Source: Cytophagales bacterium (lineage in GTDB: Bacteria > Bacteroidota > Bacteroidia > Cytophagales > Cyclobacteriaceae). Taken from it: 64,000 bases of DNA. The stretch lies in the NCBI GenBank assembly GCA_033344775.1, contig JAWPMT010000001.1:124001-188000 (forward strand), in the 5' to 3' direction. Position 1 is the first letter of the stretch, and each line of letters opens with the position of its first letter. Shown in pieces: positions 53,535 through 62,899 of this stretch. A program made the translations under genes and the position numbers. The notes beneath the pieces are model-generated. The model was not told where the DNA came from and ran no database searches. It saw only the letters and a list, made by a program, of their open reading frames with translations.

Positions 53535-54269
53535 CTATTCAGACCATCGTTCTTGAATGACCTCACCAGTATTCCAGGGTAATGAGTCAAGCAACAAAGC
53601 TTTATCAGGATTGTCTTTATCGTAGATTAATCTTCCTCCCACATCTTCAGATTGATGTGTTTTTGTTGAGGCTTCATAAGTGAGCCCTTCTTTGGTTTCA
53701 AAAGAAAAGATGACATTGTAAACAGCCTGGTCATTGACTTGCATCAATGTAGGTTCCTTATCGACTAATTTTCCTTTAGCAAGTTCTCCGTTATTGATGA
53801 TCTTCATTTTTTTTAACCCTGAAATGAAATTGTAGCTTATCCATACGAATGAAGCGAATAATGGCAATAAGAACATTCCGCCTCCAAGTGTGTTACTCAT
53901 TCCTTTGATCCGATGAATATAGGGTTTGTCTGGGTTGTATTCTACCTTGACATCATCCCCAATATCATATTGATCTCCTCGCTTGTAGGAAGTCCAGTAG
54001 TAATCGCCATCGGGTGCATAGAACACATAATCATACCCATACATTGGGATATCATTGACAGTTAAGCTTGTTTCGAAAACATCCACCACTTTTCCTTTAC
54101 CTGTTTTTAATTCACCTCTCAGGTAGATGAATGCATATGGATCGAAAGTGGAGAAGAAATGGTTTGAAATGAGGAATTGGAAAATGAACAAGGCTAAAGC
54201 AATAAGCCCCCATTTTCCATTGATCAAAAGAGCAAATTTATTACTGGTAGGAAGTTTTCTTCTAGTCAT
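53535..54269 (-). CDS. DUF3592-like membrane protein, paralogue 2
   Basis: A 244-residue protein with the same plan as its neighbour: helix ~20-40, DUF3592-like domain (GKVVDVFETSLT, YGYDYVFYAPDGDYYW, VKVEYNPDKPYIHRIKGM), helix ~135-155 and a C-terminal soluble domain (ALLLDSLPWNTGEVIQ). It is the upstream member; 40 bases separate the two genes. Divergence in the C-terminal domains suggests separate partners or an old duplication. Confidence 0.72.
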   Translation of the reverse strand: MTRRKLPTSNKFALLINGKWGLIALALFIFQFLISNHFFSTFDPYAFIYLRGELKTGKGKVVDVFETSLTVNDIPMYGYDYVFYAPDGDYYWTSYKRGDQYDIGDDVKVEYNPDKPYIHRIKGMSNTLGGGMFLLPLFASFVWISYNFISGLKKMKIINNGELAKGKLVDKEPTLMQVNDQAVYNVIFSFETKEGLTYEASTKTHQSEDVGGRLIYDKDNPDKALLLDSLPWNTGEVIQERWSE

Positions 54270-54362
54270 CTTGTATCCTTATCGTATTTCTGGAAAGTAA
54301 ATCTATGTGATGCCTTTCAATTGTTGCAAGTGAATCAAAAAATGCATTAAAGATGATTCAAG

Positions 54363-56399
54363 ATGAAGGAAGGAGAGACATCAATTGAATTATTTTTGAG
54401 GAGTTATTCAAACACAAAAATGCCTGACCTCAAATATTTCAACCTGTTAGCTGAGCAATTTCCTAATAGAGCCCGGGTAGGAAAGGAGATCGTATTACTC
54501 GAGTCTCAGTTGAATCTACCCAAAGGGAATGAGATCTTTTTGAGCGATGTGCATGGAGAACATGAGCCTTTTTTACATGTATTAAAGAATGGTTCAGGGA
54601 TCATCAAAGAGAAGATCAAGACCCTTTTTGGCGACGAAATAGAAGAAAAAGCCATCAATCAATTGGCTTCTATCATTTACTATCCCAAAGAGAAAGTTGA
54701 GTTGCTACTTGAAAGTGGAGTAGAACCCACGTTGTTTTATGAACAGACTCTGGCTCGACTGGTCAGGATTGCAAGAGATTTTGCCCGGATCTACCCCAAT
54801 CGAAAACTGAACAAACTACTTCCGGCTGATTATGGTGACATCATCCTGGAAATGGTGGCCGAAAGGGACCTGGGAGCTGATAAGAGTTATTACCGGCAGA
54901 TCATTCAAAGCATCATTGACATTGATCAATGTCAGCAGTTGATTATTTCATTGAGTACCTTCATTCAACGGTTGGCCGTAGATCGGATCCATATCATCGG
55001 GGATATCTATGATCGGGGACCAGGTGCTGATATCATCATGGAAAAGCTCATTGAATACCATTCCGTGGACATTCAATGGGGAAATCATGACATGGTTTGG
55101 ATGGGAGCGGCCGCAGGATCACCGGCTTGCATCGCAAATGTGCTTAGGCTTTCTCTTCGCTACGCCAATACAGAAACACTAGAGCAGGGGTACGGCATCA
55201 ATCTCGTGCAACTGGCCTCCTTTGCGATCGAGCATTATAAGCATGACAAGAGCATTGTTTTTAATCCTAAAGTCACACCCGATGAATTGCTTAACCAGAG
55301 CGAACATTGGCTTAACCGACTGATGCACAAGGCTATTACCATCATACAATTCAAGTTGGAAGGACAGTTAATCAAACGCCGACCAGAATTTGAAATGAAT
55401 GATCGGCTCTTACTGGATGACCTGGACCTACAGCAAGGTACAGTCCATATTCATGGGAAGGACCATGCTTTGAATGATACTTTTCTCCCTACAATTTCAC
55501 CTGAAGATCCTCACCAACTCTCAGAGGAAGAGGAACAGTTGATGATGCGTTTGATTGCTTCTTTTAAAGAAAGTGAAAAGTTGCAACGGCACGTCAGTTT
55601 TCTATATGAGAATGGCGGAATGTATAAGTCCACGAACAACAATCTGTTGTATCATGGGTGCATCCCGTTAATGGAAGACGGACAATTGAAACCTGTCAGT
55701 CTCGGTGGCGAACCTAAGAAGGGTCGGGAATTGATGGATTATTTAGAAACTGTGGTGAAACACGGTTATTTCGGCAAGCAGGGAACGGAAGCGAGGGCAT
55801 TAGGTGAAGACATGGCCTGGTACCTTTGGGCGGGTCCTGATTCTCCGATTTTTGGAAAGGATAAAATGGCCACTTTTGAGCGCTATTTCCTGGAAGATAA
55901 GGAAGTTCAAAAGGAGTCTATGAATGCCTATTATCAATATCGTGACGATCCCGATACGGCGGAAATGATCCTCAGGGAATTTGGTTATGATTCTCCAAAC
56001 ACCATGATTATGAATGGCCATGTTCCGGTACAAGTTAAAAAAGGAGAGAGCCCGATTAAAGCAGATGGCAAGCTGGTTGTCATTGATGGTGGTTTTGCCA
56101 AAGCCTATCAAGGACAAACTGGAATTGCTGGCTTTTCATTGATTTCCAATGCCTTCGGCCGTCAACTCATTGCTCATGAGCCTTTCGATTCGACTGAAAA
56201 AGCCATCCACGAAGAACTGGATATCGCCTACAGCGAAACGTTGTTAGGCCAATCGGATCACATGTTACGGGTCCATGAAATGGATGAGGGAAAATTTATC
56301 TCAGAAAAGATCAAAGACCTACGTAACCTACTGGAACTTTTCGAAACCGGAGCGATCCAGGAACGGAAGGTCAGCGCCAGTAATCTGATTACATACTAA
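54363..56399 (+). CDS. fbp: Fructose-1,6-bisphosphatase, class III
   Basis: A 678-residue cytoplasmic enzyme. Metal-binding motifs of the calcineurin-like phosphatase fold are in order: FLSDVHGEHEPF, IIGDIYDRGPGAD and IQWGNHDMVWMG; further family blocks are NNLLYHGCIP, WAGPDSPIFGKDKMATFE, NGHVPVQVKKGE and VIDGGFAKAYQ. Class III enzymes remove the 1-phosphate of fructose bisphosphate in gluconeogenesis. ATG 54363 and ATG 54420 (MPDLKYFNLLAEQFP) are both possible starts; the family usually begins close to the second. Confidence 0.93.
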   Translation: MKEGETSIELFLRSYSNTKMPDLKYFNLLAEQFPNRARVGKEIVLLESQLNLPKGNEIFLSDVHGEHEPFLHVLKNGSGIIKEKIKTLFGDEIEEKAINQLASIIYYPKEKVELLLESGVEPTLFYEQTLARLVRIARDFARIYPNRKLNKLLPADYGDIILEMVAERDLGADKSYYRQIIQSIIDIDQCQQLIISLSTFIQRLAVDRIHIIGDIYDRGPGADIIMEKLIEYHSVDIQWGNHDMVWMGAAAGSPACIANVLRLSLRYANTETLEQGYGINLVQLASFAIEHYKHDKSIVFNPKVTPDELLNQSEHWLNRLMHKAITIIQFKLEGQLIKRRPEFEMNDRLLLDDLDLQQGTVHIHGKDHALNDTFLPTISPEDPHQLSEEEEQLMMRLIASFKESEKLQRHVSFLYENGGMYKSTNNNLLYHGCIPLMEDGQLKPVSLGGEPKKGRELMDYLETVVKHGYFGKQGTEARALGEDMAWYLWAGPDSPIFGKDKMATFERYFLEDKEVQKESMNAYYQYRDDPDTAEMILREFGYDSPNTMIMNGHVPVQVKKGESPIKADGKLVVIDGGFAKAYQGQTGIAGFSLISNAFGRQLIAHEPFDSTEKAIHEELDIAYSETLLGQSDHMLRVHEMDEGKFISEKIKDLRNLLELFETGAIQERKVSASNLITY

Positions 56400-56409
56400 T
56401 CAGATTACT
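56379..56409. terminator. Perfect 13-base hairpin at convergent gene ends
   Basis: AGTAATCTGATTA (56379-56391) and TAATCAGATTACT (56397-56409) are perfect inverted copies with a five-base loop. The hairpin covers the last codons and stop of the FBPase gene and touches the stop of the facing transporter. No T run follows, so it may end transcription weakly on both strands or protect mRNA ends. Confidence 0.5.
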
Positions 56410-57277
56410 AGCTCTCGCCGAGCTCGCTCCGGCTCGAACGCTGCCCCAGAAAGATCACCACAAATCCAGTGAAATACATGATGAGTGTATATACGCCTGG
56501 AGTGATGCTGAAGGCTATATTTTGTAAGCTTACTACTGCTAAGGTGATGGCCAGTCCGGAATTTTGAATGCCAGATTCGATCGCTACGCAAATCGATTGT
56601 GGACGGTTTAACCTGACCAATTGTGCGGTTAGAAAACCCAGACCTAAGCTGGTGAAGTTCAATAGAAATGCCGCCAATCCCGCTTGCTTAAAATAGGGAA
56701 TTACATTTGCCTTGTCCGCATAGACCAGGGCTCCGGTGATAAGAATCAACATGATGGTGGATGTCCTTCGAACAGGCTTGTCCATTTTTGCAGCAAATGC
56801 TGGCCTAAACGCCCGGATAGCCATGCCACTGCTCACGGGAATCACAACAATCACCAGCAATTGACCAATCATCAAAAGCTTATTCACCTCTACCTGTTGA
56901 TCCGCGGCCATGAAGTTACCAATGGCGAAAGAGACAATCAGAGGAATCGTAAAGATTGACAGGATACTCGAAACTGCAGTTAAGCTTACAGATAAAGCAC
57001 TGTCACCTTTTGCCAGGTGCGTAATGATATTGGACGATGTGCCTCCTGGGCAAGCTGCCAACAACATGACTCCAACAGCAAGTTCCGGAGATAGGGATAG
57101 CATATTGGCGATGGCAAGCCCAACAAGGGGCAAAAACACCATCTGATTGAGCAAACCAGTCAAAATGCCTTTGGGATACTTCAATACCCGCCGGAAATCC
57201 GCTACGGTAAGCGACAATCCCATGCCTAGCATGATCAATGCCAGCACCAGGATCAGGATTATAGAACTGATGTCCAC
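56408..57277 (-). CDS. Bile acid:sodium symporter family protein
   Basis: A 289-residue membrane protein with nine or ten helices. Family motifs: MLGMGLSLTVADFRRVLKYP near the N-terminus, LAACPGGTSSNIITHLAKGD in the centre, and IESGIQNSGLAITLA near the C-terminus. It likely imports an organic anion with sodium. The GTG start directly follows the TAA of the class II aldolase gene, so the two are coupled, and the transported compound may feed that aldolase. Bile acids themselves are not implied. Confidence 0.9.
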   Translation of the reverse strand: MDISSIILILVLALIMLGMGLSLTVADFRRVLKYPKGILTGLLNQMVFLPLVGLAIANMLSLSPELAVGVMLLAACPGGTSSNIITHLAKGDSALSVSLTAVSSILSIFTIPLIVSFAIGNFMAADQQVEVNKLLMIGQLLVIVVIPVSSGMAIRAFRPAFAAKMDKPVRRTSTIMLILITGALVYADKANVIPYFKQAGLAAFLLNFTSLGLGFLTAQLVRLNRPQSICVAIESGIQNSGLAITLAVVSLQNIAFSITPGVYTLIMYFTGFVVIFLGQRSSRSELGES

Positions 57278-58066
57278 TTATCTCAGGAATTCTACTTCAA
57301 GACAGATGTCCTGCCACATGGGTTGAAACTGGAAATAGCCCGCGAGTGGAAAACCTAATTCCCGACGGGTTTTCATGGCAGTGGCATGATCAATTTTGAT
57401 CATTTCTTTGCCCGTCTGCATGGCCAATAATTGTGCCTGACAGCTTCTTTCCATGGTCACGAACCACCAAACGGCCTCATCGATCGTGGTACCCACGGTG
57501 ATCAATCCATGATTTTGCAAAATAGCGGCTTTATAATCCGACAAAGCATCGGCAATTCGTTTTCCTTCTTCAAGTTCATTGACAATACCCGAATAATCAT
57601 CGAACAAGCCATGGTCTTCATAGAAAGCACAAGCGTCCTGAGTGATTGGTTCAAGTTTTTCACCAAGACAAGAAAAGGATTTGCCGTATACTGAGTGGGC
57701 ATGAGCCGCAGCCAATACATCCGGCCTGGCTGCATGTACCTGTGAATGAATAGCAAAAGCAGCACGGTTCACCGGGTAGTTTCCTTCCACCACATCTCCA
57801 TTGTGATTGACCAACAAAAGATCATCGGGAGTAATGATATTGAAAGACATGCCAAAAGGGTTGACCCAAAAATGATCGGGCATTTCCGGATCTCTTACCG
57901 TAATGTGACCTGCTACCCCTTCAGAGAAACCAAACTTTCCAAAAATTCGGAAAGCACCAGTTAGTTTTTTCTTCAGGTAGTTTCTTTGATCTTCCGGATT
58001 ATCGAATGCCGGTGGCATCGGGAGGTTTTTTGGAAGCATATCCAGCGGTGGATTGGGTACTGCCAT
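57278..58066 (-). CDS. Class II aldolase/adducin family protein
   Basis: A 262-residue enzyme with the zinc-binding HAHS motif (AAAHAHSVYGKSF) and the third His in ILQNHGLITVG; GFSEGVAGHITVRDP near the N-terminus is the phosphate/substrate loop. Members include fuculose-phosphate aldolase and decarboxylases, and closely similar proteins without assigned substrate. It is immediately upstream of the sodium symporter-family gene. Substrate unknown. Confidence 0.88.
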   Translation of the reverse strand: MAVPNPPLDMLPKNLPMPPAFDNPEDQRNYLKKKLTGAFRIFGKFGFSEGVAGHITVRDPEMPDHFWVNPFGMSFNIITPDDLLLVNHNGDVVEGNYPVNRAAFAIHSQVHAARPDVLAAAHAHSVYGKSFSCLGEKLEPITQDACAFYEDHGLFDDYSGIVNELEEGKRIADALSDYKAAILQNHGLITVGTTIDEAVWWFVTMERSCQAQLLAMQTGKEMIKIDHATAMKTRRELGFPLAGYFQFQPMWQDICLEVEFLR

Positions 58067-58222
58067 ATTTCTGAATAGGGTTAAATGATGATGTTCTCGA
58101 ATATACTGCTTTGACGGATAACTACTGTTGAGCTGATTGTAATTTCACGAATTAGCAAACAGGGAACCATTTCTAGTGAAAATGGTTAATGAACCGAATA
58201 CCTACTTAAATCCCGCACCAAT

Positions 58223-59089
58223 TTGAAAGGCTATATTTTCTTGTCTCTTTCCATCATCTTTTGGGCACTGAATTTCCATTTAGGGAAAATCATGTTCGAA
58301 AGTGTGACTCCAAATGTGGCTGCTTTTTGGCGCTTTTTCTTTGCTGTATTAGGATTATTGGCCTTATCCTGGAAAGTCATTCCTTCTAAAGCGGTCATTG
58401 TGAATCGTTTACCCGGCATGTTACTGGTCGGATTTATCGGTGTTTTTGGCTTTATATTTTGCTTTACGCAAGGACTTAATGCTACCTCTGAGATGAACGG
58501 TGCCTTATTTGTTGCTTTGAGTCCGGCTATCTCATTGATCTTAGCTGCCATTTTTCAGGGACACAAGATTCATGTGAGAGAAATTCTGGGCATTCTTCTG
58601 GCATTCCTTGGTGTAACGTATTTATTAACTCAGGGTGATTTTACCGTCCTTACGACCATATCATTCAGTTCAGGGGACATTTATTTTGCCCTGGCCGCCA
58701 TGTTCTTCGCTGTTCAAAACATCTTGATCAAACAATTCATCGGTGATACCAATGGCGTGTTTTTTACCCTGGCTACCAATCTGTGCTGTCTACTTGGATT
58801 CACTGGCCTTCTATTCATGGAACCAGGTTTTGAAATCAACTATTCCATGGAGTTTTGGGTTGCTGCCATTTGCATGGGGGTACCTGGTACCGCATTGGCT
58901 TATTACGGATGGAACATTGGTGTCAAGCAAATCGGGCCCTCGAGAGCACCGGTATTCTTAAACATCATCCCCGGCATGGTAGCCATATTCGCCGTTCCCT
59001 TTGGTGCAGAATTGTACAGCTATCACCTTATCAGTCTACTGATTATTGTTATCGGCGTGTTAGTGATTCAGGTGAAGAAGAGGAATTAA
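58223..59089 (+). CDS. DMT superfamily transporter (EamA type)
   Basis: A 288-residue protein with ten helices in two EamA repeats (about 5-135 and 145-285). Start is TTG 58223: the conserved opening KGYIFLSLSIIFWALNFHLGK follows at once and no ATG precedes it. EamA proteins export amino acids or metabolites such as threonine, purines or cysteine products; specificity cannot be told. Divergent from the aldolase/symporter pair. Confidence 0.87.
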   Translation: MKGYIFLSLSIIFWALNFHLGKIMFESVTPNVAAFWRFFFAVLGLLALSWKVIPSKAVIVNRLPGMLLVGFIGVFGFIFCFTQGLNATSEMNGALFVALSPAISLILAAIFQGHKIHVREILGILLAFLGVTYLLTQGDFTVLTTISFSSGDIYFALAAMFFAVQNILIKQFIGDTNGVFFTLATNLCCLLGFTGLLFMEPGFEINYSMEFWVAAICMGVPGTALAYYGWNIGVKQIGPSRAPVFLNIIPGMVAIFAVPFGAELYSYHLISLLIIVIGVLVIQVKKRN

Positions 59090-59135
59090 CCACTTTGTGC
59101 ACTTTCAGGCTTAAGAATTCTGATTGATATATCGC

Positions 59136-59807
59136 TTACTTTATTAATCCCTCCAAACTCACCTCATCAAAGCTTGAATAGACCTTCCAGGGTTTTACCC
59201 CTAATTCCTCAAAAGGCAAGTCTTTTCTGTTAAGCCAGATGGTCTGAAATCCAAAGTTTGAAGCTCCGGCAACATCCCAGGGGTTCGAAGAGAAGAAAAC
59301 AATGTCTGTGTATTCGCAAGAGAAGGCTCGAGTCGCCAATTCGTATACTTTAGGAGAAGGTTTGAAAACCTGGACACGACTTGCCGAAAGAATATGATCA
59401 ATGTACGTGTCGATTTGAGCAATCTTCACGCTTTGTTCCAACATATCTTGTTCTCCATTAGAAAGGATGGCTGTCCGGAATCCTTTCAACTTACATTGTT
59501 CCAGAAATCGCCAGGCATCATCAAAGGCGGTAGGTTGTTCAAAGATGGAGAGAATGGCTCGTTTCAATTCTGGGTCTTCCATTCGATAGGCGTTACAGGC
59601 ATAGTCCAACGCTTCCCTGGTTACCTGATTGAATCCCGTGAATTTTCCCATCAAGCTGCGCAGCCAGGTATACTCCAATTGCTTGGTCCGCCACAACGAC
59701 TGAATGCTTGCGGATAACTTTTGCTGCTCATCACTCAATCCGGAAATATGGGAACTGACCTGAAGCAAAGTTCCGTAGGCATCGAAAACGAGGTATTTCT
59801 TTTCCAT
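59136..59807 (-). CDS. Haloacid dehalogenase, type II
   Basis: The 223-residue HAD protein has the nucleophile Asp in LVFDAYGTLL, motif II Ser in ILSNGE, the Lys in QVFKPSPKVYEL and FFSSNPWDVAGASNFG, a type II L-2-haloacid dehalogenase hallmark with acid/amide residues in the last motif. It may hydrolyse L-2-haloacids, but many marine members serve other phosphatase-like or dehalogenation roles. It is interesting next to a haloperoxidase-type gene elsewhere in the window, though 16 kb apart. Confidence 0.88.
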   Translation of the reverse strand: MEKKYLVFDAYGTLLQVSSHISGLSDEQQKLSASIQSLWRTKQLEYTWLRSLMGKFTGFNQVTREALDYACNAYRMEDPELKRAILSIFEQPTAFDDAWRFLEQCKLKGFRTAILSNGEQDMLEQSVKIAQIDTYIDHILSASRVQVFKPSPKVYELATRAFSCEYTDIVFFSSNPWDVAGASNFGFQTIWLNRKDLPFEELGVKPWKVYSSFDEVSLEGLIK

Positions 59808-60042
59808 AACAGTAAATTAACCCGAAACGTTGACTCAAATTCAATCATCTCAACGGGTCGATTACCTTTATTAAGTTAATACAAATCATCATTACCTAAC
59901 CTTTTGAATAGGCCTCAAAATAATGTTTTCTTATCTTATTTAGAATTATTTTAAATTATCACAATAAGGCCTGGGTGACAGTCTTAAATATTGAAAATTC
60001 TATAATTTCCAGAACGATCAAACTTAAATCATTAAACCCAAA

Positions 60043-60504
60043 ATGAACATACGTTTAACTGTCAATGGGAAGCAGGTTGAAAAGGAGATTGAGGATCGGC
60101 AATTGCTGGTTAATTTTCTTCGGGAAGACCTGGACCTGACCGGCACCCATGTCGGATGTGATACAAGTGGATGTGGTGCCTGCACGGTGCTATTGAATGG
60201 TAAGGCCGTGAAATCCTGCACGGTATTGGCCGCACAGGCCGATGGTGAAGAAGTAACCACTATAGAAGGCATGAGCAATGGATCTTTGCATCCCTTGCAA
60301 GAAGGCTTCAAAGAAGAGCATGGTCTCCAATGTGGCTTTTGTACGCCCGGTATGATCATGACCGCCGCGGATCTACTCAGTAATAACAGCAATCCGTCAG
60401 AACAAGAGATTCGAGAATCTATTGAAGGAAATTTCTGCCGGTGTACGGGTTACCACAACATTGTGAGAGCCGTGAAATATGCTGCAGATAAAATGAACGC
60501 TTAA
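60043..60504 (+). CDS. Molybdenum hydroxylase small subunit, [2Fe-2S] (CoxS type)
   Basis: A 153-residue protein with eight cysteines for two clusters: plant ferredoxin-like [21 protein letters not shown] and the C-terminal pair [11 protein letters not shown] and [13 protein letters not shown]. It passes electrons between the molybdopterin and FAD subunits. It opens a dense operon S-L-M (gaps of 11 bases each), an order usual for form II enzymes; form I CO dehydrogenase operons are M-S-L. A 235-base AT-rich leader without clear sites precedes it. Confidence 0.93.
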   Translation: MNIRLTVNGKQVEKEIEDRQLLVNFLREDLDLTGTHVGCDTSGCGACTVLLNGKAVKSCTVLAAQADGEEVTTIEGMSNGSLHPLQEGFKEEHGLQCGFCTPGMIMTAADLLSNNSNPSEQEIRESIEGNFCRCTGYHNIVRAVKYAADKMNA

Positions 60505-60515
60505 CCCCCCTTAAA

Positions 60516-62888
60516 ATGAGTTACATTGGAAAAGCGGTGAAGAGGGTCGAGGATAAGCGATTCATCACCGGAAAAGGAAAATATACAGACGACATTAAAC
60601 TGCCGAATCTGGCAGCGGGCATATTTGTACGAAGCCCATACGCGCATGCCACCATTACTAACGTAGATACCACTGCGGCTGAATCCATGCCGGGCGTGGT
60701 GAAAATATTCACTGGTGCAGATATGGCTGAAGTTAACGGTGTTCCATGTGGTTGGCAAGTCAATTTCAAGAATGGGGACACCATGAAAGAGCCACCTCAC
60801 CCCATCCTGGTAAAGGACAAAGTCTTGCACATGGGTGATGGAGTAGCGTTTGTAGTAGCTGAAACCTATGCTCAGGCAAAAGATGCCGCAGAGAAAGTTC
60901 GGGTAGACTATGATGTTCATGCTGCAGTTTACGACCCTGAAGAGGCAGTAAAAAGTGATGCCCCTCAGGTGCATGCGGATGCACCGAGCAATACCTGCTT
61001 TGACTGGGAACTAGGAGATCCGATCGATGAGGTAGAAGCCGCATTGGCCAGTGCGGCCCACGTCACAACGATTGATATGACCAATAATCGAGTGGTACCC
61101 AATGCCATCGAGCCCCGTTCGGCAATTGGCCACTTCGAAGATGCTTATGATAAATATACACTGTGGACTACTTCACAAAACCCGCACCTAACACGCTTAT
61201 TGATGTCGGCCTTTGTTTTAGGGATTCCCGAACACAAAGTACATGTTATCGCGCCAGATGTAGGAGGTGGATTTGGTAGTAAGATCTTCCACTACATAGA
61301 AGAAGTAATGGTGATCTGGGCGTCCAAACAATTGGGTCGACCCGTAAAGTGGACAGCCGAGCGTTCGGAGAGCTTTCTGACTGATGCTCACGGACGTGAT
61401 CACAAAACGAGCGTTTCTATGGGGTTTGATGCCGATGGAAAAGTGGTGGCTTTGAAATCTAAGACATATGCCAACCTGGGGGCTTACCTCAGCACTTTTG
61501 CACCGGCGGTCCCTACATACCTGCATGGTACGTTGATGCAAGGGCTCTATACCACACCAAAGATCAATGTAGATGTAACGGGTGTGTTTACGCATACCAA
61601 TGTGGTGGATGCCTATCGTGGAGCCGGAAGGCCAGAAGCGACCTATCAGCTGGAAAGATTGATGGACCTGGCTGCACTTGAAATGGGTGTCGATCCGGCG
61701 GAACTGCGTAGAAAGAACTTCATTCCAGCCTTTGATGGCGTTAATCAGGAAGGATATGCCACTCGTGTAGCGCTGCAATATGATTCTGGTAATTATGAGC
61801 CAGTATTGGATCGTGCGCTCGAAATGGTAGGATATGAAGCCTTTAGACAGGAACAGAAATCACTGGATAATGGCAAGCTTATTGGAATTGGTTTCTCTAC
61901 TTACATTGAAGCTTGCGGTATCGCGCCATCAGCAGTTGTTGGAGCCTTAGGTGCACGAGCCGGACTGTTTGAGTCGGCACAAGTTCGTGTTCAGCCGACG
62001 GGGAAAGTAAGTGTCTATTCAGGTTCGCATAGTCACGGACAAGGCCACGAAACCACATTTGCACAAATTGTCGCTGATCGTCTAGGTATAGCTCTGGAAG
62101 ATGTAGAGATCGTTCATGGAGATTCGGAAGCCGTTGCCTTCGGAATGGGCACCTATGGTTCCAGATCGCTTGCCGTAGGTGGTTCTGCCATCATGAAAAG
62201 CCTTGATAAGGTCATCGAAAAAGGAGCGCAAATCGCTGCGCATAAATTGGAATCCAGGGTTGAAGACCTTGAGTTTGAAGGAGGTAAATGGACGGTAAAA
62301 GGGACAGACAAGTCCATCACTTTCGGTGATGTTTCTCTGACAGCTTACGTTCCGCATGATTATCCAGCGGACCTGGAGCCTGGACTAGATTTCTCAAGCT
62401 TCTACGATCCAACAAACTTTACTTATCCATTTGGTTGTCATGTGGCCATTGTAGAAGTAGATAAGGAAACAGGGGAGGTGAAATTGAAGCGATTCATTGC
62501 TGTGGATGATGTTGGAAACATCATTAATCCAATGATTGTCGATGGACAGATTCATGGTGGTCTAGCACAGGGAATCGGACAGGCTTTGTTTGAGGGTACG
62601 GTTTATGACGAATCCGGAACATTAGTCAATGGCTCGTTCATGGACTATGCCATGCCTCGTGCAGATGACTTGCCAAGCTTTGAAGTAGATCGAAAAGTAA
62701 CGCCTTGTCCGCACAACCCTCTAGGAGTGAAAGGAGCAGGAGAGGCTGGCTGTATCGGTTCCACACCTGCCGTGGTTAATGCTGTGATTGATGCATTATG
62801 GAGCGGTGGCCATAAGGTCAAGGATATCGAAATGCCTATGATCCCTGAGCGCGTATGGAAAGCCATGCAAAATGGTTCGTCTAATTAA
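60516..62888 (+). CDS. Molybdenum hydroxylase large subunit (form II CO dehydrogenase-like, xanthine dehydrogenase family)
   Basis: A 790-residue molybdopterin-cytosine-dinucleotide subunit. The active-site loop is VVDAYRGAGRPEA: AYRGAGR marks form II enzymes, while CO-oxidising form I has AYRCSFR. The catalytic Glu is present in GVKGAGEAGCIG, and QNPH, APDVGGGFGSK, GSHSHGQGHETTFAQI and QIHGGLAQGIGQALFEG blocks are intact. The enzyme should hydroxylate an aromatic or aldehyde substrate with water as oxygen source; substrate unknown. Cofactor synthesis genes are not in the window. Confidence 0.93.
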   Translation: MSYIGKAVKRVEDKRFITGKGKYTDDIKLPNLAAGIFVRSPYAHATITNVDTTAAESMPGVVKIFTGADMAEVNGVPCGWQVNFKNGDTMKEPPHPILVKDKVLHMGDGVAFVVAETYAQAKDAAEKVRVDYDVHAAVYDPEEAVKSDAPQVHADAPSNTCFDWELGDPIDEVEAALASAAHVTTIDMTNNRVVPNAIEPRSAIGHFEDAYDKYTLWTTSQNPHLTRLLMSAFVLGIPEHKVHVIAPDVGGGFGSKIFHYIEEVMVIWASKQLGRPVKWTAERSESFLTDAHGRDHKTSVSMGFDADGKVVALKSKTYANLGAYLSTFAPAVPTYLHGTLMQGLYTTPKINVDVTGVFTHTNVVDAYRGAGRPEATYQLERLMDLAALEMGVDPAELRRKNFIPAFDGVNQEGYATRVALQYDSGNYEPVLDRALEMVGYEAFRQEQKSLDNGKLIGIGFSTYIEACGIAPSAVVGALGARAGLFESAQVRVQPTGKVSVYSGSHSHGQGHETTFAQIVADRLGIALEDVEIVHGDSEAVAFGMGTYGSRSLAVGGSAIMKSLDKVIEKGAQIAAHKLESRVEDLEFEGGKWTVKGTDKSITFGDVSLTAYVPHDYPADLEPGLDFSSFYDPTNFTYPFGCHVAIVEVDKETGEVKLKRFIAVDDVGNIINPMIVDGQIHGGLAQGIGQALFEGTVYDESGTLVNGSFMDYAMPRADDLPSFEVDRKVTPCPHNPLGVKGAGEAGCIGSTPAVVNAVIDALWSGGHKVKDIEMPMIPERVWKAMQNGSSN

Positions 62889-62899
62889 ACCCTGTAACA

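Noticed and set aside
60501-60974. Minus-strand frame of 157 codons opposite the Mo-hydroxylase large subunit
   Set aside because: It lies wholly within a strongly conserved gene on the other strand and shows no family-like motif; the same holds for 61218-61778.
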